A stretch of DNA of 64,000 bases from Candidatus Krumholzibacteriota bacterium (GCA_022711765.1 JAKLEB010000001.1:974694-1038693); one strand, 5' to 3'. Positions 24,348 through 35,300 are shown, counted from the first letter of the stretch. Notes: generated from the sequence alone by a model not told the origin. Numbers and translations are program-made.

Positions 24348-26111
24348 TTACTCCCCATTCTCGCCTTCCGGTTTGGGCCGCGGCAGGATGAAGCTGAAGC
24401 AGGCTCCACCTTCCGGGAGGTTCTCGCCCCTGAGGACCCCTCCGTGGGCCCTGATGATCTGGACGCAGATGGTCAGCCCGAGACCGGATCCCGCCGTCTT
24501 CGTGGTGAAGAACGGCGAAAACATCTTCTCGGCCACGTCCTTCGCAAGTCCCGGGCCGCGATCGGCGACCTGGATCAGGACGCCTCCCTCGAGGACGCGG
24601 CTCGAGATACGGATCCGCCCTCCGTCCGGTTGCGCCTGGATGGCGTTAAGCGTGAGATTCTGCAGGACCTGCTGGATCTCGCCCGGGTGACAGTTGACCT
24701 CGACGTCGCCGGCCTTCAGGTCCAGATCGAGCGCGACCGAGGCGTGTTCGAGGGTCAGGTGCATCTTGCGCGCGATTTCCTGGACGATCTGATCCGGTGG
24801 CAAATTCCTGCGCATCATCTTCTGGGGGCGGATGAAATCCAACAGGTCGTGGATGATGCGCTCCAGCCGGCCCACTTCCTCGGTGATGATCTGCGCGAAC
24901 TGCCGGTTGGGGTCGTCTTCGGTCAGGTTGCGCAGGAGGGTCCGGGCAAAACCCCCGATCGCGACCAGCGGATTGCGCAGCTCGTGCGCGACGATGGCCG
25001 AGGTCTCGCCCATGACCGAGAGGCGTTCCATGCGCAGCAGGGTCTGCTGGTCCTCCTTCTGCTTCTGCTGGGCCTTGCGCAGGTCGAGCACTTTGCGGGC
25101 GAGCTCTTCGGTCAGGCGGGACGACTCGATCGCGTTGGCGGACTGGTTGGCGAAGAGCTGCAAGAACTCCAGGTCCAGCTCGGTGATCTCCAGGCCGCTG
25201 ATCGCGTTGTCGGCGATCAGCACGCCGATCGAGCCGCGCCGGGTCGCCAGGGGCGCGACGGCGAAACGACCGACCCCCAGCCAGTGCCGCACGGCGTCGA
25301 GCCCCGGGCCGGAATCCTTCTCGGACACGTGGAGCACCCGCCGCGAATGCATCGCCTGGATGAGCACGTGATCGTCCTCGGCCAGATCCACCTTGAGGTT
25401 GCGGACGATGTTGTTGACGGCGACGTCGGTCTCCTTGAGGGACAGGTCGTAGCTGGTCATCATCTCGTACAGGTCGGTCGGCTGATCGGCCAGGTCGCGC
25501 CAGATGCGGTCGGCTTCCTCCCGGCTGCTCGGGCCGATCGCGATCTCGCCGCGCAGCGTCCGCGTGCGCTCGTCGACCAGCAGCAGGAACGCCCGGTTGA
25601 AGCGCAGCCCCTGGCCGGCGGTCATCGCGATGAGGACGGATTCGAGGACCTGGGGCAGGCTCAGCTGAGCGCCGTAGAGCGCCTCGCTGACCTGGTTCAG
25701 GAGGCCGAGCTTGGAGATGCGCGCCGTGCGCATGGCATCGCGGGTCGCCAGCTCGCCGGCGTCGTACAGGACCAGGTTCAGGAAGGGATGGCCCGCCGCG
25801 TCCCGGAACCGCTCGCAGTGAAGCTCGACCGCGGTGGTGGCGTTCCGCAGCTTGAGGTCGAGCTGGCGGAAGCACCCTTCGGGCGGACAGGTCCGGTGGC
25901 CGCAGCCCGCGAAGACGTCGAGGCTCGAGACGAGGCTCTCGAGCGCCGTCCCTTCCATCTGTTCGCGGGACCGACCGAACAGGCGGCAAGCGCCCTCGCT
26001 CACCAGCACGACCGTCCATTGCTCGTCGACGATCAGCTGCGGCACGCGGCAGGCAGCCAGGCCGCGCCGCGCGAGATCCGCCACCTCTTCGGTCGGCCGG
26101 AGCTTCGTCAT
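24348..26111 (-). CDS. Soluble histidine kinase (PAS-GAF-HisKA-HATPase)
   Basis: 587 residues without membrane segments. An N-terminal PAS-like domain (about 15-125) contains a cysteine-rich insert, CGHRTCPPEGCF. A GAF domain (about 150-330) follows, then a coiled coil and the HisKA H-box VAHELRNPLVAIGGF (His about 377). The ATPase domain has NLTLNAIQ, VADRGPGL and GSGLGLTI. The start overlaps the glgA stop (ATGA) and AAAGGA precedes it, so kinase synthesis is coupled to glycogen synthase. It likely senses a cytoplasmic redox, metal or small-molecule cue. Confidence 0.93.
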   Translation of the reverse strand: MTKLRPTEEVADLARRGLAACRVPQLIVDEQWTVVLVSEGACRLFGRSREQMEGTALESLVSSLDVFAGCGHRTCPPEGCFRQLDLKLRNATTAVELHCERFRDAAGHPFLNLVLYDAGELATRDAMRTARISKLGLLNQVSEALYGAQLSLPQVLESVLIAMTAGQGLRFNRAFLLLVDERTRTLRGEIAIGPSSREEADRIWRDLADQPTDLYEMMTSYDLSLKETDVAVNNIVRNLKVDLAEDDHVLIQAMHSRRVLHVSEKDSGPGLDAVRHWLGVGRFAVAPLATRRGSIGVLIADNAISGLEITELDLEFLQLFANQSANAIESSRLTEELARKVLDLRKAQQKQKEDQQTLLRMERLSVMGETSAIVAHELRNPLVAIGGFARTLLRNLTEDDPNRQFAQIITEEVGRLERIIHDLLDFIRPQKMMRRNLPPDQIVQEIARKMHLTLEHASVALDLDLKAGDVEVNCHPGEIQQVLQNLTLNAIQAQPDGGRIRISSRVLEGGVLIQVADRGPGLAKDVAEKMFSPFFTTKTAGSGLGLTICVQIIRAHGGVLRGENLPEGGACFSFILPRPKPEGENGE

Positions 26112-27589
26112 CGTGTCCTTTCGGGAGCCGCGACGGCGGGGCTCAACCGCGCGTAGAGCGCCTCGTAGCCCGCCGCCGTGGCGTCCCAGCTATAGTCGCA
26201 GGCCATGCCCCGCCGCTGCAGCGCGCGCCAGGCGGCCGCGTCGGCGAATAACCCACGCGCCCGCTCCAGAGCCTCCCAGAGCGCTTCCGGGTCGTACTCG
26301 TCGAACACGAAGCCGGTTCCCGCCGGATCCAGCGCGTCGGCGACCGTGTCGGCGAGGCCGCCGGTCCGGCGCACCACGGGCGGCGTCCCGTAGCGCAAGG
26401 CGTAGAGCTGCGACAGCCCGCAGGGCTCGAAGAGGCTCGGCATCAGGAACAGGTCGCTGCCGGCGTAGATGGCGTGCGCCCACGGCTCGCTGAACTCGGG
26501 CACGAAGGCGATCCGCCGCGGATGCGCCGCCGCCGCCGCGCCGAGGGCCACGTGGAACGACCGCTCGCCCGTGCCCAGGACGACCAGCGTGAATCCGCCG
26601 GCCACGAGCCGGTCCAGCAACGGCACGACCAGACCGAAGCCCTTCTGGGCCACCAGGCGGCCGACCATGCCGACCACCGGCCGCGGACCGGCGTCGAGGC
26701 CGAGATCGTCGAGCAGCCGGCGGCGGCAGGCTGCCTTCCCCGCCAGATCGTCCGGGCGGTACGGTGCCGCGATCCAGCGGTCGTGCGCCGGGTCCCACGT
26801 CCCGTAGTCGACCCCGTTCAGGATCCCGGTGAAATCCTCGCCGCGAGCGGCCAGCACGCCCTCGAGTCCGCAACCGACCTCCGGATCGGCGACGACCTCG
26901 CGCGCATAGGTCGGGCTCACGGTGTTGACGAGATCGCACTCGACGATCCCGCCCTTGAGCAGGTTCAGGTGGCCGAAGAACTCGAACGGACCGGGGTAGC
27001 GGCCGAGCGACTGGGGCAGGCCGGTCCGGAACAGGCGCTCGGCGCCGTGGATCTCCTGGTGGGCCAGATTGTGGACGGTCAGCACCGTCCCGCCCGCGCC
27101 AGGCAGGTCGCGGCCGGCGTACCACCGCCGGCGGTAGACGGGTGCGAGGGCGGCCTGGACGTCGTGGGCATGGACCACGTCGGCGGGCCAGTCCAGCATC
27201 TCCGGCAGCATGAGCGCCACGTGACAGAGGCAGCTCGCCCGTTCCAGCGCATCCTCGAATCCGCGGCCCATCTCGTCCGCGTAGATACCGGGGCGTCCGA
27301 ACAGGGCATCGCACTCGACGAGATCGATGGCGACGCCGTCCGGCGCGCCCCGCCAGACCCACAGACGGACCGTCTGCATCCGCTGCCCGATCCTCACCGG
27401 CAGCGAACGGAACTCCGGTCGCGGTCGCAGGCCCGGCGTGTCGCGATCGATCTCGCCATAGAGCGGAAGGACCACCCGCACGCGGTGCCCCCGTCGCGCG
27501 AGCGCCGCCGGCAGGGCTCCCAGGACGTCGGCCAGTCCCCCGACCTTCACCAGAGGCGCCAGCTCCGCCGCCACCATCAGGACGTTCAT
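26108..27589 (-). CDS. glgA: Glycogen synthase (ADP-glucose-dependent, GT5)
   Basis: Extends alpha-1,4-glucan from ADP-glucose. The 493-residue protein starts with the ADP-glucose-binding AELAPLVKVGGLADVLG of GT5 enzymes and has a second nucleotide site at GMVGRLVAQKGFGL and FEPCGLSQLYALRYGTPP. Its length is normal. It overlaps galT upstream and the histidine kinase downstream, each by ATGA. Confidence 0.95.
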   Translation of the reverse strand: MNVLMVAAELAPLVKVGGLADVLGALPAALARRGHRVRVVLPLYGEIDRDTPGLRPRPEFRSLPVRIGQRMQTVRLWVWRGAPDGVAIDLVECDALFGRPGIYADEMGRGFEDALERASCLCHVALMLPEMLDWPADVVHAHDVQAALAPVYRRRWYAGRDLPGAGGTVLTVHNLAHQEIHGAERLFRTGLPQSLGRYPGPFEFFGHLNLLKGGIVECDLVNTVSPTYAREVVADPEVGCGLEGVLAARGEDFTGILNGVDYGTWDPAHDRWIAAPYRPDDLAGKAACRRRLLDDLGLDAGPRPVVGMVGRLVAQKGFGLVVPLLDRLVAGGFTLVVLGTGERSFHVALGAAAAAHPRRIAFVPEFSEPWAHAIYAGSDLFLMPSLFEPCGLSQLYALRYGTPPVVRRTGGLADTVADALDPAGTGFVFDEYDPEALWEALERARGLFADAAAWRALQRRGMACDYSWDATAAGYEALYARLSPAVAAPERTR

Positions 27590-28551
27590 GACGTTTCCTC
27601 GGGCGCCGCCGCAGCGACCGCGCGACGCAGCGCTTCGGCTGCCGTCTCGGGGCCGACCGGGTTGATGTGGAAGCCCGTCCCGGTCTCGAATCCGGCCAGC
27701 GGCGCCAGTCTGGGTAACAGTTCCAGGTGCCAGTGGAAATCCTCCACCGCGACCGGCGCCGTGTGCAAGACCAGATTGTAGGGCGGATCGCCGGCGACTG
27801 CCCGCAGGGCACGGCAGACCCCGCCCAGGGTCCGCGCGACGGCGCCCAGCTCGTCGGCCCGAGCGCCCGCGAATCGGGCCTGATGACCTCGAGGCGCGAC
27901 CAGCAGCTCCCAGGCGAACCGGCTCGCTCTCGGCGCCCAGGCCACGGCCAGGTCATCCCCGAGCACGATGCGCCGGTCGCGCTCCGCATCGACCGCCAGG
28001 TCGCACAGAAGGCAGCGGCCGGTCTCGGCTCGCCAGCGGCCGGCTGCGGCGAGTTCGGTCCTCAGGACGACGGGCACGACACCAGTCGCCAGGATCTGCC
28101 CGTGCGGATGGGTCAGGCTCGCGCCCGCCCCCGCCCCGGCATTGAGGAAGAAGAGGACCGAGGCCAGGGCCGGATCGCCTTCCAGCGCCGTGAATCGCTG
28201 CTGGAGCGCCGCCAGCGCCTCTGCGATCTCACCGGGCGACAGCGCCGCCAGGCCGCGCCCGTGCGCCGCGCCCAGGACGATGACCTCGTGCCGCCCCTCC
28301 TCGCCGGTCACGGCCGGGTATCGGTTGGGGAAGACCCGGACGCGCCAGGGCGGTCGATCGGGCGGCTGGTCGGCCGCGCGCCCCGTGGCGAGGATCTCGG
28401 GCGGGGTCTCGCGCTCGTTGCCGGGGCAGAACGGGCAGAGCGCGCCGGGATCCGGCACGACTTGCAGGCGGACGTCCTGCGGGCGCCGCTCCCGGTCGGG
28501 AGCGATGATGACCCAGGTGTCGTGCAGCGGATCGTGCCTTAGCCGTGACAT
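27586..28551 (-). CDS. galT: Galactose-1-phosphate uridylyltransferase family protein
   Basis: A 321-residue HIT-superfamily nucleotidylyltransferase. It has the zinc-site CPFCPGNE, the catalytic LTHPHGQI (HPH triad) and the C-terminal NLVLHTAP...DFHWHLELLPR. In this context (glgA, glgC) it may interconvert hexose-1-phosphates, or act as the related ADP-sugar phosphorylase; the sequence does not decide. The start is ATG 28551 or ATG 28557; GGGG at 6 bases favours 28551. Its stop overlaps the glgA ATG. Confidence 0.88.
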   Translation of the reverse strand: MSRLRHDPLHDTWVIIAPDRERRPQDVRLQVVPDPGALCPFCPGNERETPPEILATGRAADQPPDRPPWRVRVFPNRYPAVTGEEGRHEVIVLGAAHGRGLAALSPGEIAEALAALQQRFTALEGDPALASVLFFLNAGAGAGASLTHPHGQILATGVVPVVLRTELAAAGRWRAETGRCLLCDLAVDAERDRRIVLGDDLAVAWAPRASRFAWELLVAPRGHQARFAGARADELGAVARTLGGVCRALRAVAGDPPYNLVLHTAPVAVEDFHWHLELLPRLAPLAGFETGTGFHINPVGPETAAEALRRAVAAAAPEETS

Positions 28552-28679
28552 CGCCATCCCCGGAGAATCGTGACGCCGGCGGGAACCTTCCGGACCCTCC
28601 GGCGTAGGATACAACGTCCCGACGAGAGTGCGAGAGCAATCCCCCCTTCGGACACCTCCAAGGATGCGAGCGACAGGCG

Positions 28680-28709
28680 CCGCGGGGTCCCCAGCCAGGG
28701 ACCCCGCGG
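28680..28709 (-). terminator. GC-rich hairpin after the first paralogous secreted-protein gene
   Basis: A perfect 12-bp stem (CCGCGGGGTCCC/GGGACCCCGCGG) with a 6-base loop lies immediately past the stop at 28714. There is no T-run, so it may slow or end transcription with help, or protect the 3' end. Confidence 0.6.
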
Positions 28710-28713
28710 TCAT

Positions 28714-31700
28714 TCAGCGGACCAGGGTGAGCTTGCCGCGGCGGGTCCCGGCGTCGGTCCGCAACACGTGGACGTAGACCCCCGATGCGCAGGGCCGCCC
28801 GGCGCCGTCGCAGCCGTCCCAGACCGCGGTCGACGGACCCGCCGGCCGTTCCGCCTTCACGAGGGTCCTCACCAGCCGGCCGCGCAGGTCGTAGATGGCG
28901 AGATCCACGCGGCCCGCGGCGGGCAGCTCGTAAGCGATCGTTGCCCGCGGATTCGCAGGATTCGGGCGAGCGGAGAGCGAGAGACGGTCAGTCACGGGTG
29001 CGGCAGTCGCCGTCATGTCCCCGATCACGGCCAGGACGTCGCCCAGGAGCAGGATGTGCGCGGCGACGCCGCCGGGCGGATCCTCACCCGGGACGGCTTC
29101 GTCCACCGCGACCAGGGAATAGGGCTGGTAGATCACGTCGCGCGACGGCGACACGGAGATCCGGCGCGTCGCGGCGGCGTAAGGATAGACCCCGCCGGAG
29201 CCGTCGACGGTCGTGAACTCGGCCAGCGTGGTGGTCGTGCCGGCCGCCGTCACGAGGTCGAACGTGCGCAGTTCGGGACACGCGCCGCGGACCGACCAGA
29301 GATCCAGCGAGACGAAGACACCGGAGCCGGAAAGGACCGCGATGGCCGGCGACCGCTGGCCATCCAGGAACGGCGCCGCGTCCGGGCCCAGCACGTCGAC
29401 GCCCAGGACGCTGCCCAGCAGGAGCGATCCGGTCGCGCCGCCGCCGGCGAGATCGCTGGCCAGGTTGTCGCCGGCGAGGAATCCGTGGTGGCCCGGGCTG
29501 CCGAACCACTCGAGCAGCAGCGCCTGGTCAGGCGACGGATCCGTCGCCCAGTCGCCGCCGCCGAGGGTGTGGCGGACCGCATCGCCGCAGTCGTAGAGCA
29601 GCACGGAGTAGCCCCCGATCTGGCGCGCGACCGCCCGGGCGCCGAGCCCATTGCCCGCGCCGTCGCCAGGGGACCGGGTGCGGAAGACGTCATAATCGAG
29701 TCCGGCTTCGAGATCCAGGGCCGCGAGCGCCTCGTCCCAGGGGTCGAGCGCTCCCTCGCGCAGCGGGTAGTCCCGCCAGAAGAGGATGCTGGGCTGATCG
29801 CCGCTCGCGTCCGAGAAGACGGTCGGCAGGGCGCGCATCGTGGCGATCGTGGGCCAGACCGTCTGGGCGGAGAAGTCCGCGAACCCGCTCGTGTCCGCCG
29901 GCCACGTGACGAGCACGGGGTTGCCGGCGAACACGGCCTGGGCCTCCAGGAAGAAATGGACGACGTCGCCGGGGAAGATCAGGCCCGAGTCCGGCAGGTC
30001 GAACGCCCAGCGCGAGGGCAGGACGGCGCCGGCGGCGTTGCGGCACGAGTCCGCCTGGCCGGTCACCGTGTAGGTGCCGTCCGGACCGGGCGCGATCAGG
30101 CGGACCGGATTGAAGAGCGGATTGGCCCGCCCGCGCGCGACGAGGCGAGGGACGTCGACGAGCGCCGATCCCGCGCCGGCAAGGTGAACCTCCGCCACCA
30201 GGGAATCGCCAGGATCGATGCGCTGGTGCTCGCGCGGGCTGATGTTGCGGGCCATGTCGAACCTGCACGCGTTCCGCGAGAGGTCGTGCAGGTCGAGGAT
30301 GCCGCCGGGCGGGAACGTGTCCTGCGCCAGGAGCAGGTCGTCGACCACGACGCGCGGGCCGGCCGCTGGCATGGCCTTGATCGCGACGTTGTCGAAATAG
30401 GGAGCGGGGGTGCCGTCGTCGCCCGGCAAGCTCCACGCCGTGCCGACGTCGATCACGGCGAGCTCGACCTGGATCCAGCTTGGCGCCTCGACCAGCAGAT
30501 CGCCGCAGGGCTCCCGATGGCGCCGGTACGCCGGCCCGCCGGCGAAGACCTCGTTGCGCATCCGCCACGGCGCCTGGCCGAGGGCGCTCGAGTCGGGATC
30601 CGCGGTCGAGCGGACCCGCCACGCGTAGACGATGCCCGGCGAGGTCGGGCCGAGCGTTTCATGCACATAGACGTCGAACTCGAGCAGCAGGTCGTCGACA
30701 CCAGCCGGCCAGGCGAGCGGCGGCGAGACGACGCCGTTGTCGAGAACGACGCCGCCGCCCGCCAGGCCGCCCGTGTGGTTGACCACGAAGCCGCCTGGGC
30801 CATAGCACCAGGTGAGGCACGGGGAACCGCCGGTCCCGGGCACGACCTCGCCGTCGTCCACGAAGACGACCTGCGGCGAGCCGTTGTCGAGGCAGGGATC
30901 GAGGTCCTGCAGACCGCTCGCCAGGTGCGCGAAATCGCCGGCCGAGTCGAAGAAGCGCGGCCACCAGGTCAGGGGACTCTCGGGTTCGAAGTCGTCGAAC
31001 GTGGCCTCGGCGCCGTCGACGTAGACGCGGATGTCGTCGAGCTGGCAGGCGCCATCGGTCGGGTACAGGCCGTCCTCGTCCGACCACGTCTCGTCGGACG
31101 CGAACGAGAACCGCAGGCGGATCTCGTCGCCGGTCGGTCCGCCGAGATCCGCCGGCGAGACCACGACGGTCTCGTCGACCGCCCGATCGACGCGCCAGCC
31201 GGTCCAGGCGACGACGGTCTCCCACGCGCTGCCGCGCCAGACCTGCAACGACACGTCATCGAACCCCGGTTCCGTGTCGTGATTCAGCCGCGCGAGGACC
31301 TGGACCGTGATCGCCGCCGTGTCGGGCACGGTCCACGACCAGCCCAGATGCTGGTGCCACCCGTTGCCGTAGCCGGCGTCGCCGCCAGGAAACGTCGTGC
31401 CGCACCACATGGCATGGTTGCCGGGTCCGTGTCCGCCGAGAGCCTCGGCGTTGAAGGTCGAGATCGACCAGAAGGTGTCGACATCCGCCGTGTGGTCGAC
31501 GCTCGTCCAGCCGTGCCACGCCGGCAGGTCGAATTCGTCCTGGAACCGCCCGTCGAGGCGCCCGGGGCCGCCGAGCAGGACGACGGTATCGCGGCTCGCG
31601 CCGGCCGGCGCGCCGGCGGACCAGTCGGCCGCGGGAGCCGTGCGTACCTGGGGTCGGGCGGAAGCCGGCAGCGGCCGCGCGACGAGCGGCTCCGCGCACA

Positions 31701-31749
31701 GCAGGACGGCGAGCAGGAACAGGATCGGCCAGCGGCGCGGGTCGAACAT
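28714..31749 (-). CDS. Large secreted protein A with FlgD-like C-terminal domain
   Basis: 1011 residues. A signal peptide (PILFLLAVLLCAEPLVARP) leads into beta-rich, jelly-roll-like modules with repeated YFDN and DGACQLDDI features (choice-of-anchor/MAM-like). The middle holds PGTGGSPCLTWCYGP and RFDMARNISPREH, both shared with protein B at 32333-35395. The last 85 residues form a FlgD/T9SS type-A-like domain (NPANPRATIAYELP, YDLRGRLVRTL, ASGVYVHVLR) ending GKLTLVR. No catalytic site was recognised; it is probably cell-surface or exported. It has its own promoter and a hairpin after the stop. Confidence 0.85.
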   Translation of the reverse strand: MFDPRRWPILFLLAVLLCAEPLVARPLPASARPQVRTAPAADWSAGAPAGASRDTVVLLGGPGRLDGRFQDEFDLPAWHGWTSVDHTADVDTFWSISTFNAEALGGHGPGNHAMWCGTTFPGGDAGYGNGWHQHLGWSWTVPDTAAITVQVLARLNHDTEPGFDDVSLQVWRGSAWETVVAWTGWRVDRAVDETVVVSPADLGGPTGDEIRLRFSFASDETWSDEDGLYPTDGACQLDDIRVYVDGAEATFDDFEPESPLTWWPRFFDSAGDFAHLASGLQDLDPCLDNGSPQVVFVDDGEVVPGTGGSPCLTWCYGPGGFVVNHTGGLAGGGVVLDNGVVSPPLAWPAGVDDLLLEFDVYVHETLGPTSPGIVYAWRVRSTADPDSSALGQAPWRMRNEVFAGGPAYRRHREPCGDLLVEAPSWIQVELAVIDVGTAWSLPGDDGTPAPYFDNVAIKAMPAAGPRVVVDDLLLAQDTFPPGGILDLHDLSRNACRFDMARNISPREHQRIDPGDSLVAEVHLAGAGSALVDVPRLVARGRANPLFNPVRLIAPGPDGTYTVTGQADSCRNAAGAVLPSRWAFDLPDSGLIFPGDVVHFFLEAQAVFAGNPVLVTWPADTSGFADFSAQTVWPTIATMRALPTVFSDASGDQPSILFWRDYPLREGALDPWDEALAALDLEAGLDYDVFRTRSPGDGAGNGLGARAVARQIGGYSVLLYDCGDAVRHTLGGGDWATDPSPDQALLLEWFGSPGHHGFLAGDNLASDLAGGGATGSLLLGSVLGVDVLGPDAAPFLDGQRSPAIAVLSGSGVFVSLDLWSVRGACPELRTFDLVTAAGTTTTLAEFTTVDGSGGVYPYAAATRRISVSPSRDVIYQPYSLVAVDEAVPGEDPPGGVAAHILLLGDVLAVIGDMTATAAPVTDRLSLSARPNPANPRATIAYELPAAGRVDLAIYDLRGRLVRTLVKAERPAGPSTAVWDGCDGAGRPCASGVYVHVLRTDAGTRRGKLTLVR

Positions 31750-31792
31750 GATGCCCTCGTGGATAGATGCCCTCGCGCGAATTCAAAGGATT

Positions 31793-31822
31793 ATTGTAGA
31801 CCAGATCGTACGCCCCGGTCAA
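31793..31822 (-). promoter_or_regulatory. Promoter of secreted protein A
   Basis: Minus strand: -35 TTGACC (31817-31822, five of six consensus bases), an 18-base spacer and -10 TACAAT (31793-31798, five of six). It is the best sigma-70-like match in the window and lies 44 bases before the ATG. Confidence 0.75.
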
Positions 31823-32285
31823 ACGCGCGCCGCTGGTCGCGATGATCGGACGGATGCCCGGCCGGTCGGCGCCGCCGGGCGGCGTCAACCGCGTTGATCA
31901 TTCATCTTATTATCAAATAGACAGATACAGAACCGCCGCGGCGACTGTAAACGCCGTTGACATCGCGCCGGCTGGCGATGCGCGCGGCCGGGGCGCCATC
32001 CAGAGCATCTCGAGTTCTATCAATGGCTTGGATCGATCGGCCGCCATGCGGGCGCATGGCACTCCCCTTGCAAATGATCGGGTGGCGAACAATCAGAACA
32101 GAACGAATCGCTTCTGCGACCGGGTTTCGCGTCCGGAAGGTAGGGGCGGCGCTCGCGGCCACGATCGCCGCGCCTCCTCCGGGCGCCGACCTGGTGTCCG
32201 GGCGCGCGCCCCGCTTGCCTCCCCTCCCCGCCGTCGCCGGATCCCGGAGGCGCCGGACCCCCGCGTACCTCTTGCGAACGAGGAA

Positions 32286-32310
32286 GCCCCGGGGCCAGGG
32301 ACCCCGGGGC
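32286..32310 (-). terminator. GC-rich hairpin after secreted protein B
   Basis: GCCCCGGGG pairs with CCCCGGGGC (9 bp) around a 7-base loop, 23 bases after the stop at 32333. It resembles the hairpin after gene A in having no T-run. Confidence 0.55.
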
Positions 32311-32332
32311 CTCGTCAGGTCCGCTGGACCTG

Positions 32333-35300
32333 TCACTTGATCATGGCGAGGCGCGTGACCCGGGTCTGGTCGAGCGCCCTGGTCTCGGCGAAGTAGACTC
32401 CGGACGCGCTCTCTGCGCCGGAGCCGTCGCGGCCATTCCAGACCAGGTCGTGGCGACCGGACTGGAGCAGGCCGTCGTGAAGCGTGCGCACGAGTTCGCC
32501 GCGGACACTGTAGATCCTCACCGACACCCGGCCGGCGCTCGGCAGGCTCAGCGTGAGCGTGGTCTGCGGATTGAACGGATTCGGGTGAGCCCGGACCGCG
32601 AGGACCGTGAGTTCGGGCGGGTCGACGCCGATGGGACCTTCGAGGATCTGGCCGAAGAAGTTCAGGACATCCCGCAGCACGATGGAACGCGCCGCGACGC
32701 CGCCCATGCCGACCGGCGGGACGTAGTCCGGCGCGTTGTACAAGAACATCAGGTCGTACGGCAGCAAGACCGCGTCGGCATCGCTCGCGGCGTTGTGGTA
32801 GTACGACGCGGCTGCGTAGGGGTACACGCCGGTATTCCCGTTCGCATCCGTGAACTCCGCGAGCCGGACCGCGCTCCCGATGGTCTGCACCGCATCGAAG
32901 GTGTTGATGCCCAGGCAACCGCCGAACGCGATCCACCGGTCGCAGGTCGCGAAGACGCCGTTGCCGGGCGCGGCCCGGACGAGCGGCGCCGTCTGGCCGC
33001 CGATGTTGGTGCGCACGTCGCTGTCGATGAGCTGCACGCTCAGGTACGAGTTCAGGAACGCGTGGCCCTCGGCTCCCTTCTGGGTCAGGTCGAAGACCAG
33101 GTCGTCGCCGCAGAAGAGCGCTTTCTTGTCGCCGTGCTGGAACCACGAGGTCAGCACCTGGATGTCCTGCGACGGATCGCTGGTGAAGTCGCCGTTCGAC
33201 AGCGTGTAGGCGAGCAGGTCGCCGCACGTGTAGAGCAGGACGTCGTAGCCTCCGAGCACCACGCTCGTGGCGCGCCCGCCGAGCCCGTTGCCCTCGCCGG
33301 CGTCCGGAGCGTTGGTGTAGAAGAGGTCGTAACCGACACCCTCCCGCAATCCCGCGTGCCGCAACGCGAAGGACCACTCGTTCTCGCCGCCCCGATCCGC
33401 GAAATCGTTCCACAGCAAGATCTTCGGCTGGTCCCCCGGCGTCGCCGAGTGCAGCGACGGCAGGCCGCGGCAGATGAAGTCGCTGGGGAAGTCGAGATCG
33501 TGATCGAAGCTGGCGAATCCGGCCGTGTCGCCGGGCAGCATGGTGTGACCGATGTTGCCGCCGAGGTTGTCCCAGGCCTCGAAGAAGTAGTGGATGATGT
33601 CGCCCGGGTAGAAGAAGCCGGTATCCGGCAGGTCGAAATGGTACCGATCCGCGACGAGCGAACCGGTCGACGTGTACGTGGAGTCGCCGGCGACGGAGCC
33701 CGTGACGATCGCGCCGACGCGGGAGAAGCCGGGCGGCAGCGTGCGGACGCCGTCGAAGAGCGGATTGGCCTTCATGCGCACCACCATCTGCGGCATCTGC
33801 TGCAGGGTGGAGCCGGCCCGTACGGGCACGACGTCGACGAAGAGCGAGTCGCCCGGATCGTTCCGGAGGTGATCGTTCGGGCTGATGTTGCGCGCCATGT
33901 CGAAGCGGATCGAGTTGTTCGCCAGATTCAGCAGGTCGAGGTCGCCCGAGGCCGGGAAACCGTCCTGGGCGACGAAGAGCGGGTTGTAGCTGATGGCCGG
34001 TCCGCCGAACGGATAGGTCAAGACCCGCACGTTGTCGAAGTAGGGATGCGGCGTGCCATCGGACCCTTCGATGCCGAAGAGGTAGCCCGCTTCCCAGACC
34101 TCGAGCCGGATCTGGAACCAGCGCCGTCCCGGCACCAGGTAGGTGGTCAGGTCGACCGGATGGTTCACGTAGACCGGCGGCCCGTACCACACCGTGAGAT
34201 CGTTCACCCAGTCGGCCCACTGCAGCATCGCCGGATCGTCCATCGCCGTGCTGCGGACCCGCCACACGTACATGATGCCGCCGGAAGACTGGGTCATGGG
34301 CTCGTGCATGTAGACCCCGAAGACGAGCTCGGCGGCGTCGCACGTGTCGTTCCATTCGAAGGGCTGCGAGTCGATGCCGGTCTGCAGATGGTAGGTCGGG
34401 CCGAGCAGGCCACCGCTGTTGTTCACGATGTAGGCCTCGGGTCCGTAACACCAGGTGATGCACGGGGAGCCGCCGGTGCCGGGGACGACCACGCCGTTGT
34501 CGACGAACGCGACCTGGACCGAGCTGTTGCTCCGGCATGGGTCGAGGTCCAGGAGGCCGGAGTAGAGCGCCGCGAAATCGCCGACGCCGGGCACGAGCTC
34601 CTCTTGCCAGCGCCCCGGGTTGCCGTCCTCGAAATCCTCGTAGTCGACCTGGATCCCGCCGACCCTGACCGTCAGGTTGTCCACCCAGCAGGCGCCGTCG
34701 GAATCGAAGAAGCCGTCCTGGTCCGACCAGCCGACGTCGGATTCGAAGTAGAACCGGATCCAGATCTCGTCGTCGCTCGCGCCGGCGTAGTCCGCGGGAT
34801 GGAACGTCGTGGTGTAGTCGACCACCCACGTTCGCGTCCCGTCATAGACCGCCAGGTCGTCGATGAGCTGCCATTGGCCGCCCTGGTAGACCTGGATGTA
34901 GACGAAGTCGTAGTCCGGCTCCGTGTCCACCCGCATGGTGCCGGTCAGGCGGACCTGGCTGTCCGCGCCGGGATTCGCGACCGGGTAGGTGAACACCAGG
35001 GAGTTCTTCCAGTCGTTGCCGTAGCCGAAGTCGCTACCGTTCTCGGTCGGCAACTGGAGGCCGCAGACCATCGAGCGAGCGCCGCTCAGGACGTACGTCG
35101 TCGAGATGTGCCACGCTGCGACGCTCTCGGTGGTGATGTCGTCGTGGGTCCAGCCCTGCCAGCTCGGGACGCCGGTGGCGGATTCGAACTTGCCGTCCTC
35201 GCGGTCGGGGCCGCCCATGAGGTAGATGGTGTCGCCGGACGCTTTGGACAGGCTGGTCACCGCGGCGGGCGCCGGGCGATGCCCGAGCACGGTCCGGTGC

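Larger units (their letters stand above)
31750..32332. other. 583-bp intergenic region between secreted proteins A and B
   Basis: It contains the promoter of gene A (31793-31822), a local AT-rich patch around 31900-31930 and the hairpin at 32286-32310. Several open frames cross it, including one of 184 codons on the plus strand. Their products are Arg/Pro-rich, lack any recognisable domain and have no ribosome site, so no gene is called. Confidence 0.6.

Noticed and set aside
31842..32396. A 184-codon plus-strand frame in the intergenic gap
   Set aside because: No ribosome site, Arg/Pro-rich, no recognisable domain, and it overlaps the end of the secreted protein B gene.
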